Below, one piece after another: positions 17,690-26,775 of a stretch of DNA of 26,887 nt. Made by a program: the position numbers and the translations under genes. The DNA is taken from NCBI GenBank assembly GCA_003427395.1, contig BFEA01000105.1, positions 1,383,466 through 1,410,352 on the forward strand, read 5' to 3'. Source of the DNA: Chara braunii (taxonomy: Eukaryota; Streptophyta; Charophyceae; Charales; Characeae). The notes beneath the pieces were generated by a model. It was not told where the DNA came from and did not search any database. It saw only the letters and a program-made list of their open reading frames with translations. Each line of letters opens with the position of its first letter. Position 1 is the first letter of the stretch.

Positions 17690-19570
17690 AAAGTAGTAGA
17701 ACGACGTCTTTGTCATTTCACTCTCTTTAAGCGGGTCTCCTGGACCACCACGACCAGGCCAGTCCCTCGTACAGGTCCTATGGTACTAATAACATTCACA
17801 TACCTGAGGGGGGGTACCGAACACCTCCTCACAGTCACGGGCTGCCGAGGAGGTGTTGCCCCTCGAAAGGACCAGAGGGGAAGCAACAGCCAGAAAAAAA
17901 AATCCGGAAAAGGACACAACAAAAATCTAATGTGATGTAACGTCGGAGGGAAGAAAAATGCTAGGTTAAAAACTTCCATCAATCAGAACAGAATCGAGTC
18001 CTGTCACGTCCTGTTGCCTCAGGAGACGGGACTGAATGAAGAGATAAGATTGAGGATTACTTTTTCTTCAAAAGCCTCCATTCTCTGTGCGTCATGTGCT
18101 GGACAGAGCACCTGGCTCCCTAAAGATCTCCATACAGATGGATATGGCCATGTTCAAGACCAAAAGCATTGGGCCTCGCTCCACTCCAGAACACATTAAA
18201 AAAAACGATCTGAAGGTGGTAACGGTCCCCATGCACTGCAAATGTTACATCGGTAAGGAACGTATGTGGTCCTATTCCCGATCAAGTACGTGTGGAATGT
18301 TCCGTAGTGGAGGGGAGGGCCATTCTCGCAAAGAACCGTTCAGCAGATAATGCAAACAATGAATGGGAGGGTGCGAGGTCATATACTGAAGAAAAGCAGC
18401 AATTTTGTGACAGGGCCCACAAGTGTGGATGGGAGCTGCACAGGGCACAAGGGATGCCACGGAGCCGTCTATTTCACAAATACATGGACATGAGACTTAG
18501 GGAAGGGCCTCAATTGGCTATGTCTAGGTCTTTGTTGGGAAATCTGATGGCCATAATGAGCCGGTAAGTATCAGCTGCACGTGGCATGCGTTAGACGACC
18601 TAACCTAGACGTCCACAAAGCTCTGTGTGGCCTGCGTGGCATGCACTGGACAGCCTAACATAGACCTATGTCTAGGTCACATGGCCCCAGCCTTGCAGAA
18701 AGTTTTTTGTCTCCACAAGCAAAGGAGACACCTCGCGGTCAGGGGCGCCGTTGGAAAAAAAAAATCGCCTGCGGGTTTCATGCTGACACCTGCGGGCCGA
18801 TGTGTGGTGTACTGGTGCTTAAACCACCAGTACATGGGCACCTGGGCCGCGGGTCTGACACCTCAAATTCTGGAGGCGGGGCCGCCGATCGAAATTTATG
18901 AACGGCGGGCCCAGCATTTGAAGTTTCGGCCTCATTTTCTTGTAGCGACAAGTTTCGGACTGCAAGGCAAGGCCTGTGTACTTGAGGTTTAACACCTGGG
19001 GCAAGAAAGGCTGGTATGAACATACGGAGAAGGATTGCAGTTAGGATTAGGATTCCCTATAGGAAGGATATTAGACCACCAGTACTTTTCCCAACCATTT
19101 TTCTATAGAAAGGATATTAAACCACAACCACCAGTACTTTCCGGCCTGCCTGTTCGCCAACAATATATGTCCAGGCAAACCGGACCATGTGCCTTTATTC
19201 TGAACCAGCAGGCTGGTTCACCCCGCCAGATCTGGGACGAGAACAGCCGCATCATAGAACAATGGCTGGGAAAAGTGCTGGTGCTGAGAGAAGTCAGAAA
19301 TGTTATGATCAATAAGCCGGAATGCTGCAAGTTGCATCCTGCTATTACAAAATATTTAAGCCACAAGTTCCTTTCCCAGCTGTTTTGCTCCAGAGAGAGG
19401 GGGGGGGAAGGTTAATCCGCCGCATTAGCAGGGGGTTGGTCTACCAGACGAAAAATGGCATGCAAAATGAGAATATTTTGCGACTGCGTTAATTCGCTTT
19501 TCTTTGGCGTGCGGTGGCAATTGGGGTCGGGAAAAAGTGGCTCGGAGGGAATGGTGGTTTAACCACGACC
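17690..19570. other. Low-information intergenic region with short duplications
   Basis: No gene recognised. Visible structure: a stem-loop at 17,806-17,864; two roughly 50-bp units CGTGGCATGC..TAGAC at about 18,575 and 18,632; two roughly 45-bp units with AAGGATATTARACCAC..CCAGTACTTT at about 19,063 and 19,107. Frames such as 18,292-18,567 (91 codons) and 18,627-18,992 (121 codons) have mixed composition but no motif I recognise. Confidence 0.5.
17806..17864 (+). other. Stem-loop, 11-bp perfect plus 6-bp outer stem
   Basis: AACACCTCCTC (17,820-17,830) pairs perfectly with GAGGAGGTGTT (17,847-17,857) across a 16-nt loop. Outside this, GAGGGG (17,806-17,811) pairs with CCCCTC (17,859-17,864). 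Function unknown. Confidence 0.7.
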
Positions 19571-19572
19571 AA

Positions 19573-19999
19573 GGGCCTCGTTCGACACCACTTGAACTCA
19601 AGGGTTGAGGGGAAATTCTTCGCTCCACCCCTCCCTAATGACACCCCCGTAATGTTTTCACTTTCCTGCTCTCAAGTGTGCATCATTGAAACTCAAGTTT
19701 GGCTGGGGCAAAATCGCACTTGAACTCAAGGTACCTCCCCGAGGTATCTTGAGTTCAGGTGCGAACGGATACTGCAGAGCACTTCGAGTGGGGGCTTTTT
19801 TTGTTTTTCTTTTCTTCTCCAGCAGGCATCCTGGCCCAGGATTTGTCAAGCTGTGGGTTTTGGTTTCAAGTGCAGCTTGTTCAAGGCTTTCCTCAAGTGT
19901 ATGTGGAACCACAAATGGAGTTAGCGTAAATTAATCTCAAATTCTCATTTAGGGCGCCCTTGAAACTCGAGTATTTTCAAGTGGTGTTGAACGAGGCGC
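19573..19999. mobile_element. MITE-like element, about 425 bp, 22-bp terminal inverted repeats
   Basis: The left end at 19,575-19,596 (GCCTCGTTCGACACCACTTG...) and the right end at 19,976-19,997 are inverted repeats matching at 21 of 22 positions. The ends continue as GGGCC on the left and GGCGC on the right. Bases just outside are CAA and TAA, which could be a decayed 3-bp target duplication of the PIF/Harbinger type, but this is weak. No transposase is encoded. A strong hairpin lies inside (19,714-19,764). Confidence 0.65.
19714..19764 (+). other. Long near-perfect hairpin (24 paired positions, 3-nt loop)
   Basis: Arm 19,714-19,737 pairs with 19,741-19,764 around loop CCC (19,738-19,740). 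As RNA, 22 positions are Watson-Crick and two are G-U. Both arms contain the CTTGAACTCAAG-type motif that also occurs next to the left terminal repeat. It could be a nested element, a MITE core or a small-RNA precursor. Confidence 0.85.
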
Positions 20000-20585
20000 T
20001 AACTTTCCCAGGCAACATTGAGAATAAAAAATGTAGCATTTGGGGTTCTTAGGAGGCTTGGGGCTACCAGACCCCAATGGCTGGCGGTGCCAGCCAAAAG
20101 AAAAAAAAGAAGAGCCACATTGGCACTTCCGCAAATCTTGGAGTGCAAGGGGAATCCACCTTGGCAAAAGTGCCTTGGAGGTAGTGGTGGTTTGAGAGGA
20201 AGGTGAAAGTGGTAAGGTGGAAAAATAGAAGTGTTTCTGAGATTTTATGCAATCACAGCTTCCTTTCCTGAACAGGAAGGAAGAGCTCAAGTGTATGTGC
20301 GAGCAATATGACCTACATAATTTCTGAGCAGGCAATCAACGGAAAAAATGTTGTTAGCCGTTGCAACGACAGTTGATGAGGAGGTGTATGCAACAAAGAG
20401 GTAATTCATCATTAGAAGGGTTTGTTAGGGATCCTGAGGGTTGTGAGCATTCGTAGGACCTCTGTGGCAGGCTATTGCATGAGTAGTTCCCTAATAGGTC
20501 ATTAGATATTCATGATCCTCCCCATGTTTCTGAATCACATCGTGTTCACAGATTGTTCTCAGCCGAAGCCGGGTAATGGCCCCGG
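20000..20585. other. Intergenic, nothing recognised
   Basis: No gene, RNA or clear repeat. A short inverted GGAAGG/CCTTCC-type symmetry lies near 20,260-20,285. Open frames are short and unremarkable. Confidence 0.5.
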
Positions 20586-20588
20586 TAT

Positions 20589-20650
20589 CGCAAATGATCT
20601 CAAATGATCTCTAATGATCTCAAATGATCTCAAATGTTCTCAATGATCTG
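20589..20650 (+). repeat. 10-bp tandem repeat, six units of CAAATGATCT
   Basis: Units at 20,591-20,650 differ by single substitutions (CTAATGATCT, CAAATGTTCT); the last is CAATGATCTG. Confidence 0.92.
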
Positions 20651-20659
20651 TACAATTCG

Positions 20660-20686
20660 ATATGGGACGCTGGGCCCGGTTCCATC
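20660..20686 (+). repeat. Fragment of the GGGACGCTGG retroposon module, copy E
   Basis: GATATGGGACGCTGGGCCCG followed by GTTCC matches the head module of copies A and C, then diverges into the minisatellite. Confidence 0.7.
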
Positions 20687-20689
20687 ACC

Positions 20690-21125
20690 GTTGCCTTGCT
20701 GCCTATCCCGCTTGGGTCACGTGCTGTTCGTTGTGTGCTGTTACGTTCGCTGTGCAGTCTGGTTGTGGTAGTCGTGTTGCCTTGTGCTTCGCCACGCTGC
20801 TTCCAAGCTGTCCATTCATGTGTCGTGCCTTTTGGGTTCCTTGCTTGTGTGTCGTGTAGTGTGGTGGTCGTGTGGTTGTTGCCTTGTGCTTCATTACACG
20901 GGCGCTGTGCTGTGCCTCCACTTGCGGTGTTGTTCCTTGCAGTCGTCTGTGTCGTTCTGCAGTTGAGTGACTTCTGGTGCGTTGCCTTGTGCTTCGCAGG
21001 GTTGTTTCTTGCTGCTGTCCGCCGTTTCACGTGTTGTTCCTTGCAGTTGTCTTTGGTGTTGTGCGGTTGAGTGACTTCGGGTGTGTTGTCTGGTGCTTCA
21101 CACGGGTGCCGCTCGCTGCTATGTT
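20690..21125 (+). repeat. Minisatellite of about 103-bp units, four copies
   Basis: The phrase GTTGCCTTGTGCTTC recurs at 20,776, 20,878, 20,981 and (as GTTGTCTGGTGCTTC) 21,085, a 102-104 bp period. GTTGTTCCTTGCAGT and GTTGAGTGACTTC recur in phase. Hydrophobic Cys/Val/Leu frames across it are artefacts of the T/G-rich unit. Confidence 0.85.
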
Positions 21126-21199
21126 CCGCTTGTGGTCAATCTGCCTTCAACAAGGGTCAAAGGGTTCATGACCCAAAGCATCCAAAACCGGTACTCCGC

Positions 21200-21255
21200 A
21201 GATTGTCGAGGGTTCAGCCTCCTGATGAGTCGGTGCAATTCCGACGAAACAATCT
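21200..21255 (+). ncRNA. Hammerhead ribozyme motif 2 (type III topology, complete)
   Basis: All conserved positions are present: cleavage triplet GTC at 21,205-21,207 (cut expected after C21,207), CTGATGA at 21,222-21,228 and GAAA at 21,246-21,249. Stem III: 21,200-21,206 pairs with 21,249-21,255, seven consecutive pairs. Stem I: GAGG (21,208-21,211) pairs with CCTC (21,218-21,221), loop GTTCAG. Stem II: GTCGG (21,229-21,233) pairs with CCGAC (21,241-21,245), loop TGCAATT. The strand opens at stem III, so topology is type III, as in plant retrozymes and viroid-like RNAs. It sits about 75 bp after the 103-bp minisatellite. Self-cleavage is highly plausible but unproved; no LTR, primer-binding site or second copy within 1 kb is visible. 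Confidence 0.9.
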
Positions 21256-21259
21256 TGTT

Positions 21260-21660
21260 ATCATCAGTTTATTTTTTTCGGTCCTTCGACTTTCTTGGGA
21301 CTTGTTTTTTTTTTCAGTTTGACCGTTTCCATCGTGGCTACTTGTTTCTCAGCTCACTGTCTTTCCCTTGTCCTATCGTGTTCTTGTGCCCGCCCCCCTC
21401 CCCCGTGCCCCTCCAGCCTGTGTTTTGTTGTTGCTTGTCGTTTATGTGCGTCGTATGTCTCCCCAGTATATCTCCTGTTTGTTATTCCCTTTCTCTTTCC
21501 AATGTGTTAGTCTGTTTCACTTCAATAGTGGGGTGCTGGGCTTCTTGCTGTTTGCTTGTTTTGGTCATGCCATACGAAGTGGACGATTTATTTCTTGGTG
21601 TGTTGCTTGATGTGCTATTTCCACGCAGTTCGCCACGTCTGTTCACGTGGGGGTTTTGTC
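21260..21660. other. Pyrimidine-rich region downstream of hammerhead 2
   Basis: T/C-rich plus strand. Frames are hydrophobic and Cys-rich by composition. No recognised protein or RNA. Confidence 0.5.
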
Positions 21661-21666
21661 TCATAT

Positions 21667-21687
21667 CACACACACACACACACACAC
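21667..21687. repeat. Short CA microsatellite
   Basis: About ten CA units. Confidence 0.95.
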
Positions 21688-21689
21688 TC

Positions 21690-22760
21690 ACAAGCGGCAA
21701 CTGCAGCGCCATGATGACGGACTGTGTCCGCCGTCATGCCTCAGATGTGTCCAAAGTATAGGCAGGAGAAACATGGGTGATCTAAATCAAGTACAAGCAT
21801 CCCAACAAGAAGAAGAACATGATGAAGACTCAGATGATGAGTAAACTGAGAGAGACAGCATGGTGCTTGACAATATGGGATGCAGGGGGACAGGAATGCA
21901 TACACAAAATGTTGCACCTCCCAGCGGGAAGGAAAACCCACATGCCAGCAAGCACACACGTCGTCTGCTGACCATTTCACACTCTCATGGATCCACAAGC
22001 TTCTCCACTCACAGACAATGTCATGCAATGGGAAGATTGCAATGCTGGGTGTGGAAGCAGTCAAAGTGCAACCGGTACGAGGGGCCACACTTCAAGGAAT
22101 CCGATGTCAACTGTGTGTGCACACATCTGATCAGCAGGGCATGTGTAATGGGTACTAATGACCATTTCTCACATTGTCTAACGAAATCGGAATATGCACA
22201 TGTATCTTGTGGCAGGTTTGAAAATGGGCAAATTCCAAAAAAAAAAAAAACAAAAAAAAAAACAAACATCATACTGGCCATCATGGCGGAGGGACAGGAT
22301 TCCAGGCGTGATGTGTCCTTTGACATGTTTAACGTAGTATGCGGCTGCATGGGCTTTAGCAAAAGCAACGTGACCAGTTCATCAACGTAAATCCCTTGTC
22401 AGCCGGCAGGGCGTGGCGCCACCGGGAGTGCTACGCCCTGCCCTAGGTTGCGACATCGCACAAGTGGGCCATGGTGAAGGTGTGCGGCGGCGATGGTGGC
22501 CATCTCTTATCTAAACTGGGCGCTTTGCGCACGCGCAGGTGACCGGAGGCGCTTTTCCGTGCCACGTCACAAGCTGATGTGGCGGATGGACTAACTCCCG
22601 TTGGCTTTTCTTCTTCTAGGAGTTCCACGTTTCACACCATTGCTGCTGCGTTTTTGCACGTGGCATACGACCTGAGAGGCGTTGGCTACGTCGACGTCTG
22701 TGGAATACAGTGGAGTCAGCCCTTGGTAAACTGAAGTGCGAGTGCAGTAGCGACTGCAAT
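21690..22760. other. Intergenic, no gene recognised; interrupted poly-A
   Basis: An A-run interrupted by single C bases lies at 22,239-22,262. The 176-codon plus-strand frame at 21,860-22,390 has mixed composition but crosses the A-run as poly-Lys and matches no family I know. GC content rises after 22,390. Confidence 0.45.
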
Positions 22761-22786
22761 CATGAGGAAGCGGATGTGTCAGCATA

Positions 22787-23140
22787 ATCAGGGTGCTGCT
22801 CGTCATCAGCAATGGGGCGCTGATCATCACCAGCACCATCATCAACAAGGCATGGTTCGACACCATCATCACAGTAAGGGTTCGTCATCATCATCAGGGT
22901 GCTGCTCATCATCATCACCATCATCATCATCACCATCATCATCATCACCATCACCATCATCATCATCACCATCATCATCATCACCATCACCATCATCATC
23001 ATCACCATCATCATCATCACCATCATCATCAACAGGGTGTGGTTCGACATCATCATCACGGTAACGGTTCGTCATCATCATCAGGGTGCTGCTCGTCATC
23101 ACCATCATCATCATCAAGGTACCGCTCATCATCAACATTA
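22787..23140. repeat. CAT/ATC-based higher-order repeat
   Basis: A core of CATCAT/CACCAT triplets (22,905-23,033) is flanked by two copies of a roughly 55-bp unit beginning GGTTCGACA (22,854 and 23,041, period 187 bp), and CAGGGTGCTGCTCGTCATCA-like phrases recur at about 22,789, 22,898 and 23,081. One frame would read poly-His, another poly-Ser/Pro, others Ile/Thr and (reverse) Met/Asp. Confidence 0.92.
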
Positions 23141-23159
23141 AGGCGTAGGTCGCGTCCTC

Positions 23160-25300
23160 CCTCAAAGATGTTGGGGTAGGGTTTGAGGGAGTTGTGGTAA
23201 GGTGGGGGTTGTTGATGGAAAAGGGAGAGGGATTATTTTATGGATTGTTGCTCTTATCGTGCGACCTAGATTACTCCGGAGGTCATGCTTAGGGTTGTGA
23301 GGGTGTTTGTCTATCTTGACGATAATACTGATTACGTTCTCATGATTAGTGAGATAGGTTTTTCTTTCTCACGTTCTAAAAAGTTTGAATACAAATCTGA
23401 AAATATTTTATGTAGATAGCTTTTGTTGGATAAATCAACTGGAGAATTACATAGTATTGGATGATAGTGCTAATTAGGGTAGCTGATGGTATATCCTAAT
23501 GACAATTTTGTATATCTGTTAAATTCCAAAATTTTGGTTCATATTCCTTTTGTATTCAATTGATTGTCGATTTGTTTTCTCTACTGAGCAACTTCCTGAT
23601 TTACGATCTGAGTGATTTCTTGAACCTAGGGTTCTGGAATCAACGTCGAAAGTCCAATTGGACATCATAATTGTTTTCTAATTTGTCTCCCTATTTGGAG
23701 ATTCAAAACTTATCATCTTAAATTGGTGTTAATTTCATGACGATGGATTTTCTGATTTTGATGCTAATTAGTTTTTACTTGGTAATTAATCTTTGTGCTT
23801 TTCTCGAGTCGTGAAAAAAGAGAAAAGGGGCGCAGCGCGACCGGGTGCGTTGCGCCCCCGTTGGAGCACCGTCGGAGCGGACGCGGCGCGACGCAGGAGC
23901 TAATAGAGAGTCTGGCGACGTGGTGGGCGGGTGGGGGCTGTGGGCGCGAGACTTGACAACGAGAGGGTAGAGATGATGTGACGCGACTTGGTGTGGCCTG
24001 CCTTTAATCTCCGACTTCACGCTTCACCTAGTGATGTTGCAGGCCAGAACGCTGGATGAAGGGAAGTCTGCCTTTGAAAGGGGGCGGGTCTTCATCAGAT
24101 TCTTGGCATATTGGTTGCCTTTGCTTCTCTGCCTGCGTAGTTTTGTGGAGGATGGTCGGCTGATGCAGGTTGAACGGGAGGAGCGCATCCTCACGTGGAG
24201 TGGGAGGAGGATTGGAGGCGACATCGAGTCTGTGGTTTTTGAAGAAGGGCCAAGGGGTATCGACGGCAACTGCGTTTTTCGTCACGAGGGCATCTGGAGT
24301 GCGAGGGCGCTGTGGTCGAGTTTTTTTTCGCCTTGTTGATTGCATCTTGAGGATGAGCTTGACTTTTCTTTGGATAGTCCCTCTTGCTGATCATATGTGT
24401 ATAATGGTTTCAGTCATATTCACCAATCTGGATTACTTTGATTTGCATAGCTGATGTTTACCAATGATGATGATCTAATTAGGTTTTTTGAATTTTGTCT
24501 TCTCTATTCTAAATTCACTCGTTTGTTTTTTAGGTTGTAATTCTGGATATTCTTTCTAAATGATGATGATCTGATTCAGTTTTCTGTCGGTGGTTCCTTC
24601 TGATAATATGGTTTCTTGAAAATATTTTCTTAATCTTTTTTGTGCCATACATCTCTACTAAACGTTTCTCAAACTGTGGTTTGAGAATCTGATTCAAAAA
24701 TCCTTTATGGATATCTAAACCTAAACTTCGTATAATTTCTCTTAAATTTTATCACGCAATAGTTTTCCTTATCATTGATCGTATGGTTTTGAGTTTTTTC
24801 TTGATTTTTGATACAAACTCATTCTGATTTTCGATGACCAAAAGTAGGCTATTGTAGTATTTTTTTCAAAACCCTATGGTTGTTAATCATAACACCGTGC
24901 GGTAAATTTTGATTCGGATTGGCTTTCTCTGTTTGCTAATCTCAACTTATTGGTCTTGAGGGGTGTAATTATGGCTTGATGTGTATATCTGTGGGGTCTT
25001 CCTTGAGGGTTGGAGCCTCCCCCCGTGAGGGTTTCACAAGGTGGGAGGTGTTATTCTTGGAGGGGGGAGGCAGTATTGAGGGATTGTTGTTTCTTAGCCG
25101 GACTGATTTAGGGTCGGATCAGTACTGGCGGGTGGGGAGAGCAGGCAAGGGTGTGGCTGCTTATAGCAGTGTTAGGATTTTGTTTTTTGAGGGAAGGATT
25201 GTCTTCGATGGTTACATAGTGAGACGAAGGGGGGGGAAGCTAGATTTGAAGGAAGGAAGGTAGCAAGGGGATTCTCAGCAGAAAGGGTTGTTTGTTAGGG
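23160..25300. other. Alternating AT-rich and GC-rich blocks, no gene recognised
   Basis: AT-rich at 23,300-23,810 and 24,340-24,960; GC-rich at 23,820-24,340 and 24,970-25,260. The GC-rich blocks hold plus-strand frames of 102 codons (24,031-24,339) and 95 codons (24,976-25,263) with ordinary amino-acid composition, which resembles exon/intron alternation. I recognise no domain in either and cannot assign clear splice sites. Confidence 0.4.
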
Positions 25301-25316
25301 TAAGTAGGTTAGAAGG

Positions 25317-25600
25317 ACGATGCTGGGACGACACAGGCCGGTGCTGGAGCCTCTGCTCTGTAACCCAGGGGGAGCTTGAGGCCTGGGAAGTTATGCCGAG
25401 GGTGGCAGGCATAACCAGATCGTCCGACGTAGTTGGCGCCGAGGTTTTGACCCTGTAACCTGTTTAGGGGCTCGCCGCTAAGGGAATTGTCGAAGGAGGA
25501 AGGCACTTCCTGTTCGTCAGAGTTAGGTTGATCGGTACTGGGGAGGGTTGTGGTGCCCTGTTACCTTAGCAGAAGGGGGTATGAGATCAAGTGAGTTCTG
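25317..25600 (+). repeat. Diverged units of repeat family P
   Basis: GGGACGACACAGGCCGGTGCTGG then CTGTAACCC and TTGAGGCCTGG (25,323-25,388), with weaker units ending CCTGTAACC near 25,455 and CCCTGTTACC near 25,560. Same unit type as 1,340-1,560 and 25,840-26,040. Confidence 0.65.
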
Positions 25601-25689
25601 GTACGAGGACTGAAAGCCTAGACTGACGGCCCATCTGTTGGAAGGGGGAATCTAGGATAGTAGGTGGATTTAGTCTTGCCCCCCCCGCC

Positions 25690-26090
25690 CTTACATTTTT
25701 CTAATTTTTTTTTCGAATGCCCCAAAAAGAGTTGGGTGCTTAGTGGTCCTAGGAATGTTTTTTAGGACTTTGGGATCCCTACTAACTGGTCTTAGGTGGC
25801 TTCAATGTTGTTATACCCAGTGACCTGCGGTTGTTCGATGCCAGAACGATGCTGACCGGTGTTGGGGTGTTGCCTTGTAACCTGCGATGCAGAAGCGTGA
25901 GCTCTGGTAGAGAGATCTGGGGATGTCTTGGGGTGGGCGTTCCACGGGACAACCAAGGGGTGCTGCCGGGACGACGCTGGTCGGAGCTGGGGTGAGTCGC
26001 GCTGGCCTGTAACCCAACAAAAAGTGGGGGTGTGAGACCTAGAAGAGATCGGCAGGGAGTACGACAATTTTGGAGAATCAGTGATGGTGG
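25690..26090 (+). repeat. Dispersed repeat family P, copy 2
   Basis: Direct-orientation homologue of 1,195-1,640. Internal tandem units at 25,848 and 25,973 (125-bp period, matching 126 bp in copy 1). Shared phrases include TTCGATGCCAGAACGA, GGTAGAGAGATCTGGGGATG and GGCAGGGA. A GTTCGATGCC string at 25,832 resembles an RNA polymerase III B box, but no clear A box accompanies it. Confidence 0.75.
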
Positions 26091-26770
26091 GAGGTTGGCA
26101 AACCTCTTCAGTCGCCCGGAGGGGGGGTGGGGATTGATCCATAGGTAAGTGACCCATGGGGTCGTCCATGGATCTCTCCACCCCTTCCATAGCAGTCGTT
26201 GGAGTGTCCTGATTGTGGCCTGTGGTGGGGTCCCCGGTCCAGTCGATCAGGGGTGTGTGTCGATTGTGGTCTGTAATGGGGTCCCTTGTCCCCTCGATCA
26301 GGGCCGTGAAGCTGTTGTCCGTTGGGGTGGTTGGGGCAGCAATGTTCATGAGTTTTTCCTTCCATTTAGTCAAGCTTCGAGCTTTCGTTACCGCCTTCTC
26401 CCATCCGCCGACTCCTCCCGTTTTTCCCTGGTTTGTGCGAGTGTTGGGATGCTGTGTGGTCTGTTGTGTTCCCTGGTTTGGCAGCGGCTGGGCTGAAGGC
26501 TGACCCGTCCCATGGCTCGCTTCTCGAGTTTCCTGTGTGGTGTTATGGTCCCGAGATTTTTGCTGCTATGCGCTCTGCTGTGGATCCTGTGGATCTTGGC
26601 CCGCCCTGAGGTGGGACAAGGGTTGTGCTGTGCCAGGGCTCCTGGTCCGATGGACATACTGTGTGACCCTTGTTTGGGACCGGTGTCAGGGCGGGCGGGA
26701 TTGCTTTTCTTTCTGGTAAGAGAAGCGGGCTGCGGTGCTATCCCAGTTCTCACTAATGAGTCACCATCTA
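26091..26770. other. Intergenic; 51-57 bp duplication, no gene called
   Basis: Two units GATTGTGGYCTGTRRTGGGG...CGATCAGGG start at about 26,212 and 26,263. An 87-codon plus-strand frame from 26,512 begins in good ATG context (CCCATGGC) and has a hydrophobic N-terminus followed by several Cys residues. It is too short and isolated to call a gene. Confidence 0.4.
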
Positions 26771-26775
26771 TGTAA

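Noticed and set aside
20624-21761. Cys/Val-rich hydrophobic frames resembling membrane proteins
   Set aside because: They coincide with the 103-bp minisatellite and T/G-rich flank; hydrophobicity follows from composition.
22854-23060. Regularly spaced repeat that might be taken for a CRISPR array
   Set aside because: Units are CAT microsatellite with two 187-bp-spaced flanks. There are no unique spacers of constant length and the sequence is eukaryotic.
25784-25845. tRNA-like A/B boxes (TGGTCTTAGGTGG and GTTCGATGCC)
   Set aside because: The A box has an extra base and is not conserved in the copy at 1,290-1,340; no cloverleaf can be drawn.
25792-26373. 193-codon minus-strand frame with mixed composition
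   Set aside because: More than half lies in repeat family P and a 51-57 bp duplication. The family P copy at 1,384-1,767 is open in an unrelated way, so there is no frame conservation.
26512-26775. 87-codon frame with signal-peptide-like start and Cys residues
   Set aside because: Good ATG context, but a single short frame with no homologue I know and no supporting context.
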